In this document: in pieces, positions 7,461-14,351 of the stretch
Layout of the letters: every line of letters begins with the position of its first letter
How positions within the stretch are numbered: position 1 is the stretch's first letter
Assembly: GCA_900765105.1 (NCBI GenBank)
Contig: CAAFQM010000071.1
Location: 1 to 16,660, forward strand
Direction: 5' to 3'
Origin: an uncultured Faecalibacterium sp.
Lineage (GTDB): Bacteria; Bacillota; Clostridia; Oscillospirales; Ruminococcaceae
DNA length: 16,660 nucleotides
Notes under the pieces: model-generated
Told to the model about the DNA's origin: nothing
The model's database searches: none
The model's input: the letters and a program-made list of their open reading frames with translations, nothing else
Translations under genes and position numbers: made by a program

Positions 7461-7553
7461 GGACACAGAAACGCGCACCGGGCAGACTGTCCGGAAAAGG
7501 CGCAATTTCACCGCCGGCTGCGGCTGTGCGGTGCAGACACGGAGGACACGAAC

Positions 7554-8588
7554 GTGACAAAGAAAAAAATTGGCGTTCTGGGTGCAGGTACCTGGGGCAT
7601 GGCTCTGGCGCGGATGCTGACCGTCAGCGGAAACGATGTGCAGGTGTGGTCGGCCATTGAGGCCGAGGTGGACAACCTCTCTGCCGCCCGGGTGCACCCC
7701 AACCTGCCGGGCATGAAGATCCCGGCCCAGCTGCAGTTCACAAAGAGCATTGAGGAAGTGTGCACCGGCAAGGATGTGCTGCTGTTTGCGGTGCCGTCGG
7801 TGTTTGTGCGTTCTACCACGGCAAAGGCACGGCCCTTTATCCCGGACGGTCAGATCATCGTGGATGTGGCCAAGGGCATGGAGCCGGATACCTTATATAC
7901 CATGACTGAGGTCATGGCCGACGAGTTGCGCAAAGAGGACGGCCCGAAGGGCGTGAAGCTGGTGGCGCTGTCCGGTCCCACCCACGCCGAGGAAGTGGCG
8001 CTGGATCTGCCCACCACCATCGTCTCGGCCAGCCCGGACGAGGAAGCAGCGAGGTTTGTGCAGGAGGTGTTCAGCAACACCTGTATGCGTGTGTATACCA
8101 ACACCGACATCAAGGGCGTGGAGCTGAGCGGTGCACTGAAGAATGTCATCGCGCTGGGCGTCGGCATTTCCACGGGTTTGGGCTACGGCGACAACGCCCG
8201 AGCGGCGCTGATCACCCGCGGTATTGCGGAGATCGCCCGGCTGGGTGTGGCCATGGGCTGCAACATCCACACCTTTGCGGGCCTGGCGGGCATCGGCGAC
8301 CTGATCGTGACGGCCACCAGTATGCACAGCCGCAACAACCGCGCCGGCATCCTGATCGGAAAGGGCGAAAGCCCGGAGCAGGCCGTGAAGGAAGTGGGCA
8401 TGGTGGTGGAGGGCATCAACGCCCTGCCCGCTGCCATGGAGCTGGCTGCAAAGTACAAAGTGGAAATGCCCATCGTGCAGACGGTGAACGCCATCGTCAA
8501 GGAGGGCATGAGCGCCAGCGACGCCCTGCGCACCCTGATGGACCGCGACAAGAAAAACGAGATGCCGCAGGGGTATGAGAACGCATAA
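7554..8588 (+). CDS. gpsA: NAD(P)H-dependent glycerol-3-phosphate dehydrogenase
   Basis: The 344-residue cytosolic enzyme reduces dihydroxyacetone phosphate to sn-glycerol-3-phosphate, the backbone for phospholipids. The N-terminal Rossmann motif is GVLGAGTWGMALA (residues 7-19), followed by VAKGMEPDT and SGPTHAEEVA. The catalytic Lys196 is in SGALKNVIALGVGI, followed by the substrate-binding GYGDNARAALITRG and FAGLAGIGDLIVT. I chose the GTG at 7554 because GGAGGA (7541-7546) is 7 nt upstream and the protein then begins MTKKKIGVLG like other GpsA. The frame stays open upstream, but the promoter overlaps that part. It is followed by a strong terminator and so is a single-gene unit here; plsY and der, frequent partners, are not adjacent. 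Confidence 0.96.
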   Translation: MTKKKIGVLGAGTWGMALARMLTVSGNDVQVWSAIEAEVDNLSAARVHPNLPGMKIPAQLQFTKSIEEVCTGKDVLLFAVPSVFVRSTTAKARPFIPDGQIIVDVAKGMEPDTLYTMTEVMADELRKEDGPKGVKLVALSGPTHAEEVALDLPTTIVSASPDEEAARFVQEVFSNTCMRVYTNTDIKGVELSGALKNVIALGVGISTGLGYGDNARAALITRGIAEIARLGVAMGCNIHTFAGLAGIGDLIVTATSMHSRNNRAGILIGKGESPEQAVKEVGMVVEGINALPAAMELAAKYKVEMPIVQTVNAIVKEGMSASDALRTLMDRDKKNEMPQGYENA

Positions 8589-8602
8589 CAGATAACCAGT
8601 AA

Positions 8603-8668
8603 AAAAGCATCTGCGATCTTTCGCTTTCTGAAGGAACGGCGAAAAAGATCGCAGATGCTTTTGCTTTT
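8603..8668 (+). terminator. Intrinsic terminator of gpsA
   Basis: A long stem pairs 8603-8624 with 8639-8662 (22 bp with a two-base bulge, loop ~14 nt). It ends in TTTT and a second TTTT after GC. The stem contains A-tracts at its left base, so it could also act on the minus strand. Confidence 0.85.
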
Positions 8669-8697
8669 GGAGGGAAAATTCCTTCCGTTGTCGTTTC

Positions 8698-8786
8698 GCA
8701 GACTGAGGGAGTTGTAGGGAACGGGCTTGCCCGTTCCGGTCTGCAGGCGCAGCTGACGTTGCGGAACGCATGAATGCGTTCCCTAC
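8698..8786. repeat. Palindromic intergenic element with nested hairpins
   Basis: Three nested or adjacent palindromes are visible: GCAGAC/GTCTGC (8698-8703 with 8739-8744), enclosing GGAACGGGC-tt-GCCCGTTCC (8718-8737); and GGAACGCAT-ga-ATGCGTTCC (8763-8782). The segment from 8714 to 8786 also has ends GTAGGGAACG and CGTTCCCTAC, a 10-bp terminal inverted repeat. The pattern resembles non-coding REP/MITE-like elements. I recall GTAGGGAACG-type palindromes from Faecalibacterium-like genomes but cannot verify copy number here. It lies between the gpsA terminator and the next promoter and contains no gene. Confidence 0.65.
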
Positions 8787-8867
8787 GCTGTTTCCGGACA
8801 CCCACTCAGATTATTCAAATTTTTTACTGAAATCAGACACAAAAGGGTAGAAGGTCGGGAAAGTTTC

Positions 8868-8876
8868 TGCTATACT
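8868..8876 (+). promoter_or_regulatory. Extended -10 promoter before the phospholipase-family gene
   Basis: TGC-TATACT (8868-8876) fits the extended -10 form TGnTATAAT with five of six bases. No good -35 lies 17 bp upstream (TAGAAG at 8848-8853). The start would be near 8883, ~60 nt before the gene. Confidence 0.5.
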
Positions 8877-8941
8877 GGAACCGAACGCGAAACCGGGAGC
8901 GGGCTTTGCACGCTGCCGGAATGGAATGGAGGAACGCTGCA

Positions 8942-9739
8942 ATGCCGTCAACTTATGCGCACCGCCGGTTTGGTGCCAATGTGCTGGAACACCTGCCTGA
9001 AGAACTGAGAACGCAGCTGGAACAGAACCGTGAACTTTATGACATCGGCCTCCACGGGCCGGATCTGCTGTTCTATTACCACGCGGCAAAGTCCAACCCC
9101 GTGGGTGCCCTGGGCAACGCCATGCACGAAAAGCCAGGCCGGGTATTTTTCGACCGCGCCCGGGGTGTGGTGAAGCAGGAGGACGACCGTGCGGCGGCGC
9201 TGGCCTATGCGCTGGGCTTTGTCTGTCATTTTGCGCTGGACAGCACCTGTCACCCCTATGTGGAACAGTTTACACGGGAAAGCGGCGTGACCCACTGCGA
9301 GATCGAGACCGAGTTTGACAATATGCTTCTGCGGCGGGACGGATACGACCCGCTGAAGTTCTTCACGGCCAGCCACATCCATCCGTCGGAGCGGAACGCA
9401 AAGGTCATTGCACCGTTCTATGAGGGCATCTCTGAGCAGACGGCACTGGACTCCATCAAGGGGATGATCTCGGTGCACAAACTTCTGCAGGCATCTAACC
9501 CCGTCAAGCGCTGGGTAGTGCTGACCGGCATGAGGGCAGTGGGCAAATACGAGATGCTCCACGGTCTTGTGGCAAATCCGCAGCCGAACCCGAAGTGCGT
9601 GGAAAGCGGCAAGAAGCTGGAAGCGCTGTATACGCAGGCTCTGCCGCTGGCCGAAAAGCTGATCCTGGAATTTGTGGCAAAGCTGGATACGGACGAACCG
9701 CTGGATAAGGCCTACGACCATACCTTTGGGGAGTTCTGA
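8942..9739 (+). CDS. Zinc-dependent phospholipase C family protein
   Basis: A 265-residue protein of the zinc-dependent phospholipase C/S1-P1-like fold. Metal-ligand style residues are spread as expected: STYAH (His7), GLHGPDLLFYYH (His38, Asp41, His47), VCHFALDSTCHPYV (His96, Asp100, His104) and THCEIETEFD (His118, Glu122, Asp126). There is no signal peptide, unlike secreted toxin-type phospholipases, so it is probably cytosolic. Many uncharacterised clostridial members share this form, and the true substrate is unknown. ATG 8942 is used because GGAGGA (8928-8933) lies 8 nt upstream; an in-frame ATG at 8906 has no such site. The MFS gene follows after 73 nt with no terminator between, which suggests co-transcription. 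Confidence 0.85.
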   Translation: MPSTYAHRRFGANVLEHLPEELRTQLEQNRELYDIGLHGPDLLFYYHAAKSNPVGALGNAMHEKPGRVFFDRARGVVKQEDDRAAALAYALGFVCHFALDSTCHPYVEQFTRESGVTHCEIETEFDNMLLRRDGYDPLKFFTASHIHPSERNAKVIAPFYEGISEQTALDSIKGMISVHKLLQASNPVKRWVVLTGMRAVGKYEMLHGLVANPQPNPKCVESGKKLEALYTQALPLAEKLILEFVAKLDTDEPLDKAYDHTFGEF

Positions 9740-9782
9740 GAAAGCGGAGATCCTTTTAAAAATCGGAATTTGAAAAGAGGGG

Positions 9783-9799
9783 GCACCGCCCGGCGGTGC
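9783..9799 (+). promoter_or_regulatory. Hairpin just upstream of the MFS gene's Shine-Dalgarno
   Basis: GCACCGCC (9783-9790) and GGCGGTGC (9792-9799) form a compact GC-rich stem that ends one base before the AGAGGA Shine-Dalgarno (9801-9806). It has no T-run, so it is not a terminator. It may limit ribosome access or protect the downstream message; this is inference. Confidence 0.5.
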
Positions 9800-9812
9800 G
9801 AGAGGAAACAAG

Positions 9813-11069
9813 ATGAAACATGAAAAATTCAAGGTGACACCGCTGGAACGGGCGTGGATCCTGTACGACGTGGGCAATTCGGCTTTTGTGCTGATGCTCG
9901 CAACGCTGGTGCCCATCTTCTTCAACGCGTTGGCAGAGGCCGGCGGCCTGAGCTCGGGGGATTATCTGGCTTACTGGGGCTATGCAAGCTCGGTGGTCAC
10001 GGTGGTCACGGCGGTGCTGGGGCCGATCCTCGGCACGCTGGCGGATACCAAGGGTTTCAAAAAACCAATCTTTATGCTCTGCCTGTTCGTGGGCGTGATC
10101 GGCTGCTCGGCCATGGGCCTTGCCACGACCTGGCTGCCGTTTCTGGTCATCTTCATCATTGCAAAGATCGGTTTCTCGGGCAGTCTGGTGTTCTATGATT
10201 CCATGCTGGGCGATGTGACCACCCCGGAGCGGATGGACAGCGTTTCTTCGCAGGGGTACGCATGGGGCTATATCGGCAGCTGCATCCCCTTTGTGGTGTG
10301 TCTGGCACTGGTGCTGGGCAGCAGCGCCGTCGGCCTGAGCCAGATGAAGGCGCTGACCATTGCACTGCTCATCACCGCCGTGTGGTGGCTGGTGACCCCC
10401 CTGCCGCTGCTGCGCAGCTACCGGCAGATCAACTATGTGGAAGTGGAAAAGCACGCCATCCGACAGAGTTTTGTGCGCATCGGCCACACTCTGAAGCATC
10501 TCTATGAGGACAAGCAGGTGTTCTGGTTCCTGCTGGCGTTCTTCTGCTACATCGACGGCGTGTATACCATCATCGATATGGCCACGGCCTACGGCACGGC
10601 GCTGGGGCTGGACACCACCGGGCTGCTGCTGGCGCTGCTGGTGACCCAGATCGTGGCGTTCCCGTCGGCGCTGATCTTCGGTCGCCTGAGCGGAAAATAT
10701 CCGTCCGGTCAGCTGATCCCGGTGTGCATCGCGGCCTATACCGGCATTGCGGTGTTCGCCTTCTTTATGACGACCCAGTGGCAGTTCTGGGTGCTGGCCG
10801 TGGTGGTCGGCATGTTCCAGGGCGGCGTGCAGGCGCTGAGCCGCAGCCACTTTGCCAAGATCATCCCGGCGGAAAAATCCGGCGAATACTTCGGCCTGTT
10901 CGATATCTGCGGCAAGGGCGCATCCTTCCTTGGCACGATGATCGTCAGCGTGGGAAGCCAGCTGACCGGCAGCGCCAATGTGGGCATCGGTATGCTGGCA
11001 CTGCTGTTCGCTGTGGGCTTTGTGCTGTTCCGGGTGTCGTGCCGGACCGAAAACGCAAAACAGGTGTAA
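9813..11069 (+). CDS. MFS transporter, Atg22/UMF1 family
   Basis: A 418-residue integral membrane protein with about twelve hydrophobic segments. The N-terminal ERAWILYDVGNSAFVLML and the late motif QALSRSHFAKIIPAEKSGEYFG are hallmarks of the vacuole-effluxer Atg22-like (UMF1) branch of the major facilitator superfamily. A cytoplasmic charged loop lies near residues 205-230 (RSYRQINYVEVEKHAIRQSF). In yeast Atg22 exports amino acids from the vacuole; the substrate of the bacterial members is not established, so I do not name one. The start follows AGAGGA at 6 nt. It is probably in one transcript with the phospholipase-family gene and is closed by its own terminator. Confidence 0.9.
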   Translation: MKHEKFKVTPLERAWILYDVGNSAFVLMLATLVPIFFNALAEAGGLSSGDYLAYWGYASSVVTVVTAVLGPILGTLADTKGFKKPIFMLCLFVGVIGCSAMGLATTWLPFLVIFIIAKIGFSGSLVFYDSMLGDVTTPERMDSVSSQGYAWGYIGSCIPFVVCLALVLGSSAVGLSQMKALTIALLITAVWWLVTPLPLLRSYRQINYVEVEKHAIRQSFVRIGHTLKHLYEDKQVFWFLLAFFCYIDGVYTIIDMATAYGTALGLDTTGLLLALLVTQIVAFPSALIFGRLSGKYPSGQLIPVCIAAYTGIAVFAFFMTTQWQFWVLAVVVGMFQGGVQALSRSHFAKIIPAEKSGEYFGLFDICGKGASFLGTMIVSVGSQLTGSANVGIGMLALLFAVGFVLFRVSCRTENAKQV

Positions 11070-11092
11070 ACCCATAAAAAGAATCATCTGAG

Positions 11093-11133
11093 AGGGCCTT
11101 GTACCGTACACAAGCACGGTGCAGGCCCTTTTT
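11093..11133 (+). terminator. Intrinsic terminator of the MFS gene
   Basis: AGGGCC-initiated left arm (11093-11107) pairs with 11116-11129 through ~14 bp with one bulge and one wobble. The loop is ~8 nt and the stem runs into TTTTT (11129-11133). It lies 24 nt past the stop codon. Confidence 0.85.
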
Positions 11134-11156
11134 GGTTATTGTTTACAAACCGGCAA

Positions 11157-11185
11157 TTGTGTTTTGCAGCAGTGAATGATACAAT
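11157..11185 (+). promoter_or_regulatory. Promoter of the M16C peptidase gene
   Basis: TTGTGT (11157-11162) and TACAAT (11180-11185) are 17 bp apart, and TG at 11177-11178 makes this an extended -10 (TGATACAAT). The predicted start is near 11192, so the leader is only ~32 nt. Confidence 0.7.
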
Positions 11186-11223
11186 AGTGTCAATGACTTT
11201 AAAACCGAAAAGGAGAAACTGCA

Positions 11224-13977
11224 ATGAAGCAATATCCCGGTTATACCGTTCTGCGCACTGAGGATTGCCCTGAGCAGCACGGTGTGCTGACCGTGCTGAC
11301 CCACGACGTCAGCGGAGCAACGGTTCTTCTGGTGGAAAATGAGGACAACAACAAGGCGTTCGGCATCGGGTTCGGCACCTTCCCGTCCGACGACACCGGC
11401 GTGTTCCATATTCTGGAGCACTCGATGCTGGCGGGCAGCGAAAAATACCCGGTCACGTCGCCGTTCCTGCAGCTGCTCAAGAGCAGTATGGCGTCTTTCC
11501 TGAATGCCATGACCTTCCCGGACAAGACGGTGTATCCATTCGCGACCCCCAACGAGGCCGACTTCAAGAACCTGATGGACGTCTACCTGAATGCAGTGTT
11601 CTGCCCGCTGGCCATGGTGGACAAAGCTGTGTTCGAGCAGGAAGGCTGGCATCGGGACGCGGACGGCACCGTCAGCGGCGTGGTGTACAATGAGATGCAG
11701 GGCGCGCTGGCTGCGCCGGATGCCCAGCTGGAAAATGCGCTGGAGCGGGCCATGTTCCCGGATACGGCATACGGCTTCGTGTCCGGCGGCGACCCGGAGA
11801 GCATCCCGGCGCTGACCTATGAGAAGTATAAGCGGGTGTACCGCCGCCACTACAGCGCCGAAAACTGCTGCATCACCCTGTACGGCAAAATGGACATGGC
11901 CGAAAAGCTGGCGCAGCTGGACAAGGACTATCTCTCGAAGATGCCGAGGGGCGGCAGCTGCCCGCATCGGCCCGCGCAGCAGCCGCAGAACGGTGCCTGT
12001 GTGGAACTGCCTTACTACACCGAAAAGCCGGAGCCGGACGAGGTACAGTGCGCACTGGCATGGTACACCGGCGACTTTGCCGACCGGGAACGCCAGCTTG
12101 GGGTGGAAATCCTTCTGGATGTGCTGCTGGGCACCAACAACTCTCCGCTGAAGGCTGCACTGCTGGCCGAAAAGCTGGGCGCGGACATTGACATCGGCTT
12201 TGATGACAGCACCCTGCAGCCGGTGCTGGAACTGGTGCTGCGGGGCGCCACCGAGAAAAGCGCCCGCAAATTTGCCCCGGCGGTGCGCAAGGCCGTGGAT
12301 GCCATCCTGAGCGAGGGCATCCCGCAGGAGCTGCTGCTGGCGTCTTTGAACAGCGCAGAGTTTGCTTCGCTGGAGCGGCCGGGCAGCCTGCCGGACGGCG
12401 TACTGGACGCCATCAACGCGGCCACTGGCTGGCTGCACACCGGCGACCCGGCTCTGCTGCTGCATACCGACCGGCTGTTTGCTTCCCTGCGGGAGAAGAT
12501 GGCCGATGGCTGGTTCGATGAACTGCTGCGGCAGCTGTTCGCGGCTGCGCCGGTGCAGGTGATTCAGGTGCCCGTCCTGCCGAAAAAAGATGACGTACAG
12601 GAGAGCATCCGCACAGACGGCAAGCTGGTGCTGGAACACCCGCTGACGGTCGCTGATCTGGGCGAGGGCACAAAGAGCGCCCCCGGCGAGCGGGAACTGC
12701 TGGCCGGTGCACAGCTGCTGCATCATCCTTCGACGGGCAGCCTGTATCTGAATTTCTACTATGACCTCGGCAACGTGAAGCCGGAAGATATGCCGTATCT
12801 CGACCTGCTGACCGACGTGTTGGACGAGCTGGACAGCAGCCGCCACACGGCGCAGCAACTGAACACCCTGCGCAACACCTGGCTGGGTGACAGCCGGGTG
12901 CAGCTGGACTTCTGGACCGGGCGGCAGGACGGTGCGCCCTGCCATGCAAAACTCAGCCTGTGCCTGAGCCTGCTGGAACGCAGTCTGGACAGGGCCGTGG
13001 AGCTGGGCGGCGAGTGGCTGTACGACACCAGACTGACCGGTCCGGCGGCGGAAGCAGCCTTTGCCCGGGTGCTGAGCCAGCAGAAGCTGAACATGGAGCA
13101 GCAGTTCATCCAGCAGGGCAACGCCTATGCCGCTGTCCGCGCCGGAGCACATTATTATGTAGAGGGCGCTGTCACCGAGCGGTGCAGCGGCGTGAGCTAT
13201 TACAAGTTCCTGTGCGGCGTGCAGGAGCGGGGCAACTGGGCGGCTCTGGGCGAAAAGCTGGACGCCCTGCGCAACGAAGTGCTGCAGAACGCGGCACTGA
13301 CCGTCAGCCTGCACGGCAGCGACGAAGCCCTTGCAAAGCTGCGCACCCTGCTGCCGGAAAGCCCCTTTGCCGCCGGAAACCGCGCCCCGGCAAAGCCCTA
13401 TACCGAACCGCTGACCCCGCCGGTGAACGAAGCGTTCATCATTGACGGCGGCGTGAACTACGATGTGCAGGTGTGGCCCATGGAGCGCCGCAGCGACCGC
13501 AAGGTGCTGGCCCGGGTGATGAGCTACGAATACCTGTGGCACAACATCCGCGAGGTGGGCGGTGCCTACGGCACCGGGATGCTCTCTTCGGACGGGGTGG
13601 AATACCTGTATACCTACCGTGACCCTCACATGCAGGAAAGCTACACGACCTTTGCAAAAGGCCCGGCGGAACTGGCCGCGCGGGAGTACACCGAAAAAGA
13701 CCTGAACGACTTCATCGTGGGTACTGCCGCCAAGCTGGACACGCCCCGCAAGCCCCGCGCCGAGGCCCGGGAGCTGGATCGGCGGTTCTTCTGCGGCATC
13801 ACCGATGCAATGCTGGCGGCTGACCGTAAGGCTCTGTGCGCGGTGGATGCAGACCTGCTGAAGGTGCAGGCCGATGAGCTGGGCGCAGCAATGGCCAGCG
13901 GCGTAAAGGTGGCCTTCGGCAGCCGGGAGGCTGTGGAAGCGGCAAAGGATCTGTTCGATACGGTGGAAGCGTTATAA
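11224..13977 (+). CDS. Insulinase-family zinc peptidase, M16C (PreP-like)
   Basis: A 917-residue metallopeptidase of the M16C subfamily, whose members degrade short unfolded peptides in a closed chamber. The inverted zinc motif HILEH gives His62, catalytic Glu65 and His66. The distal zinc ligand is probably Glu157 in VVYNEMQGAL, the expected ~95 residues later. The first half also shows SEKYPVTSPFLQLLKSS and FLNAMTFPDKTVYPFAT, which are diagnostic of M16C. The second, inactive half ends with REVGGAYGTGM and YLYTYRDPHMQESY. Length is slightly below the ~970 of characterised members. There is no signal peptide, so it is predicted cytosolic. AAGGAG (11210-11215) is 8 nt before ATG. It has its own promoter and terminator and stands alone. 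Confidence 0.94.
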   Translation: MKQYPGYTVLRTEDCPEQHGVLTVLTHDVSGATVLLVENEDNNKAFGIGFGTFPSDDTGVFHILEHSMLAGSEKYPVTSPFLQLLKSSMASFLNAMTFPDKTVYPFATPNEADFKNLMDVYLNAVFCPLAMVDKAVFEQEGWHRDADGTVSGVVYNEMQGALAAPDAQLENALERAMFPDTAYGFVSGGDPESIPALTYEKYKRVYRRHYSAENCCITLYGKMDMAEKLAQLDKDYLSKMPRGGSCPHRPAQQPQNGACVELPYYTEKPEPDEVQCALAWYTGDFADRERQLGVEILLDVLLGTNNSPLKAALLAEKLGADIDIGFDDSTLQPVLELVLRGATEKSARKFAPAVRKAVDAILSEGIPQELLLASLNSAEFASLERPGSLPDGVLDAINAATGWLHTGDPALLLHTDRLFASLREKMADGWFDELLRQLFAAAPVQVIQVPVLPKKDDVQESIRTDGKLVLEHPLTVADLGEGTKSAPGERELLAGAQLLHHPSTGSLYLNFYYDLGNVKPEDMPYLDLLTDVLDELDSSRHTAQQLNTLRNTWLGDSRVQLDFWTGRQDGAPCHAKLSLCLSLLERSLDRAVELGGEWLYDTRLTGPAAEAAFARVLSQQKLNMEQQFIQQGNAYAAVRAGAHYYVEGAVTERCSGVSYYKFLCGVQERGNWAALGEKLDALRNEVLQNAALTVSLHGSDEALAKLRTLLPESPFAAGNRAPAKPYTEPLTPPVNEAFIIDGGVNYDVQVWPMERRSDRKVLARVMSYEYLWHNIREVGGAYGTGMLSSDGVEYLYTYRDPHMQESYTTFAKGPAELAAREYTEKDLNDFIVGTAAKLDTPRKPRAEARELDRRFFCGITDAMLAADRKALCAVDADLLKVQADELGAAMASGVKVAFGSREAVEAAKDLFDTVEAL

Positions 13978-14016
13978 AGAGCTGTCAGCCTGCAGTGAAC
14001 AAAACGAATCATTTTG

Positions 14017-14064
14017 AAAAGTGTCCGATGAAACGAAAAAATTCATCGGGCACTTTTGCTTTTT
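14017..14064 (+). terminator. Intrinsic terminator of the M16C peptidase gene
   Basis: A 16-bp stem (14017-14032 with 14042-14057, one T-G wobble) has a 9-nt loop and a T-rich tail (TTTTGCTTTTT, 14054-14064). It lies ~40 nt past the stop. Confidence 0.87.
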
Positions 14065-14095
14065 GGCAAGAAACGGTAAAATTTTGCGGCGGGGG

Positions 14096-14124
14096 TTGAC
14101 GAATGAAAAGGGGAGTGGTAAAGT
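14096..14124 (+). promoter_or_regulatory. Promoter of mgtE
   Basis: TTGACG (14096-14101) and TAAAGT (14119-14124) have a 17-bp spacer. The start would be near 14131, about 220 nt before the mgtE ATG, which leaves an unusually long leader. Confidence 0.68.
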
Positions 14125-14179
14125 AATGGGCGGAAAAGGCAAAAACGCCTTTTAACACATGGAAAACGAGGTGGTCGTC

Positions 14180-14275
14180 ATGGAACCTGCTGGCAGTAGT
14201 ACCAGTCTTTCTCCCCGATTATTTTATCCGATGGCCGCCGCCGCTTCTGCTTTGCGCAGAGCCTGCTGTGCGTGA
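14180..14275 (+). CDS. Possible 31-residue leader peptide upstream of mgtE
   Basis: A short ORF inside the mgtE leader. It begins MEPAGSSTSLSPRLFYP, continues through an Ala-rich stretch and ends RRACCA before TGA. AGGTGG (14169-14174), one mismatch from the ideal Shine-Dalgarno, is 5 nt before ATG. Its last codons (TGC TGT GCG) form the left arm of a 9-bp hairpin, and the stop is in that loop, so a translating ribosome would melt this structure. Pro codons at positions 4, 12 and 17 recall the proline-containing MgtL peptide that controls mgtA in Salmonella, but there is no sequence similarity I can claim. It could also be a chance ORF; the codon pattern is too short to decide. Confidence 0.35.
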   Translation: MEPAGSSTSLSPRLFYPMAAAASALRRACCA

Positions 14276-14316
14276 GCGCGCACGGCATGTGTTTGTGTTT
14301 CCAAAAACAGGAAACG

Positions 14317-14351
14317 AGAGCTGCCATCCCTGAAAAGGAGGCAGCTTTTTT
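14317..14351 (+). terminator. Terminator-type hairpin sequestering the mgtE ribosome-binding site
   Basis: AGCTGCC (14319-14325) pairs with GGCAGCT (14340-14346), and TCC (14327-14329) with GGA (14337-14339) past a one-base bulge; the loop is CTGAAAA. Six T follow (14346-14351) and end at the mgtE ATG. The mgtE Shine-Dalgarno AAGGAGG (14335-14341) is inside the hairpin. Once formed, it should stop transcription or block initiation, so mgtE expression probably needs the hairpin opened. Upstream TGGCAG (14191-14196) could pair with CTGCCA (14321-14326) as a weak alternative partner. Confidence 0.65.

Larger units (their letters stand above)
14131..14351 (+). promoter_or_regulatory. Structured mgtE leader, possible attenuator
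   Basis: The ~220-nt leader contains in order: a 7-bp hairpin AAAAGGC/GCCTTTT (14134-14153); a short ORF with a Shine-Dalgarno (14180-14275); a 5-bp hairpin inside it (14246-14260); a 9-bp hairpin TGCTGTGCG/CGCACGGCA (14264-14272 with 14279-14287) whose loop holds the ORF's stop codon; a 6-bp hairpin GTTTCC/GGAAAC (14297-14315); and a terminator-type hairpin at 14317-14351. Mg2+ channel genes in Firmicutes are often under the M-box riboswitch, but I do not see the conserved M-box blocks here. The arrangement suggests control by translation of the leader or by a ligand, acting on the last hairpin. The regulatory role is inference. Confidence 0.5.

Noticed and set aside
7191..7553. T-box or SAM riboswitch ahead of the cystine-type transporter
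   Set aside because: I find neither a T-box core with terminator nor SAM-aptamer sequence blocks in the leader on the minus strand.
7419..7553. Upstream extension of gpsA to an earlier start
   Set aside because: The extension overlaps the promoter (7432-7460), lacks a Shine-Dalgarno and is not part of the GpsA family; GTG 7554 has an ideal site.
9756..11117. Minus-strand open frame opposite the MFS gene
   Set aside because: His/Gln/Arg-rich mirror translation of a membrane protein, with no independent signals.
11143..13629. Very long open frame on the minus strand opposite the M16C peptidase gene
   Set aside because: Its His/Gln/Ala/Leu-rich translation resembles no protein and it mirrors a clear metallopeptidase; GC-biased third codon positions of the real gene keep the opposite frame open.
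14131..14351. M-box (ykoK) Mg2+ riboswitch in the mgtE leader
   Set aside because: Expected by gene context, but the conserved blocks I know from the B. subtilis mgtE M-box are not visible. A covariance-model search would decide; a hit would overturn this.
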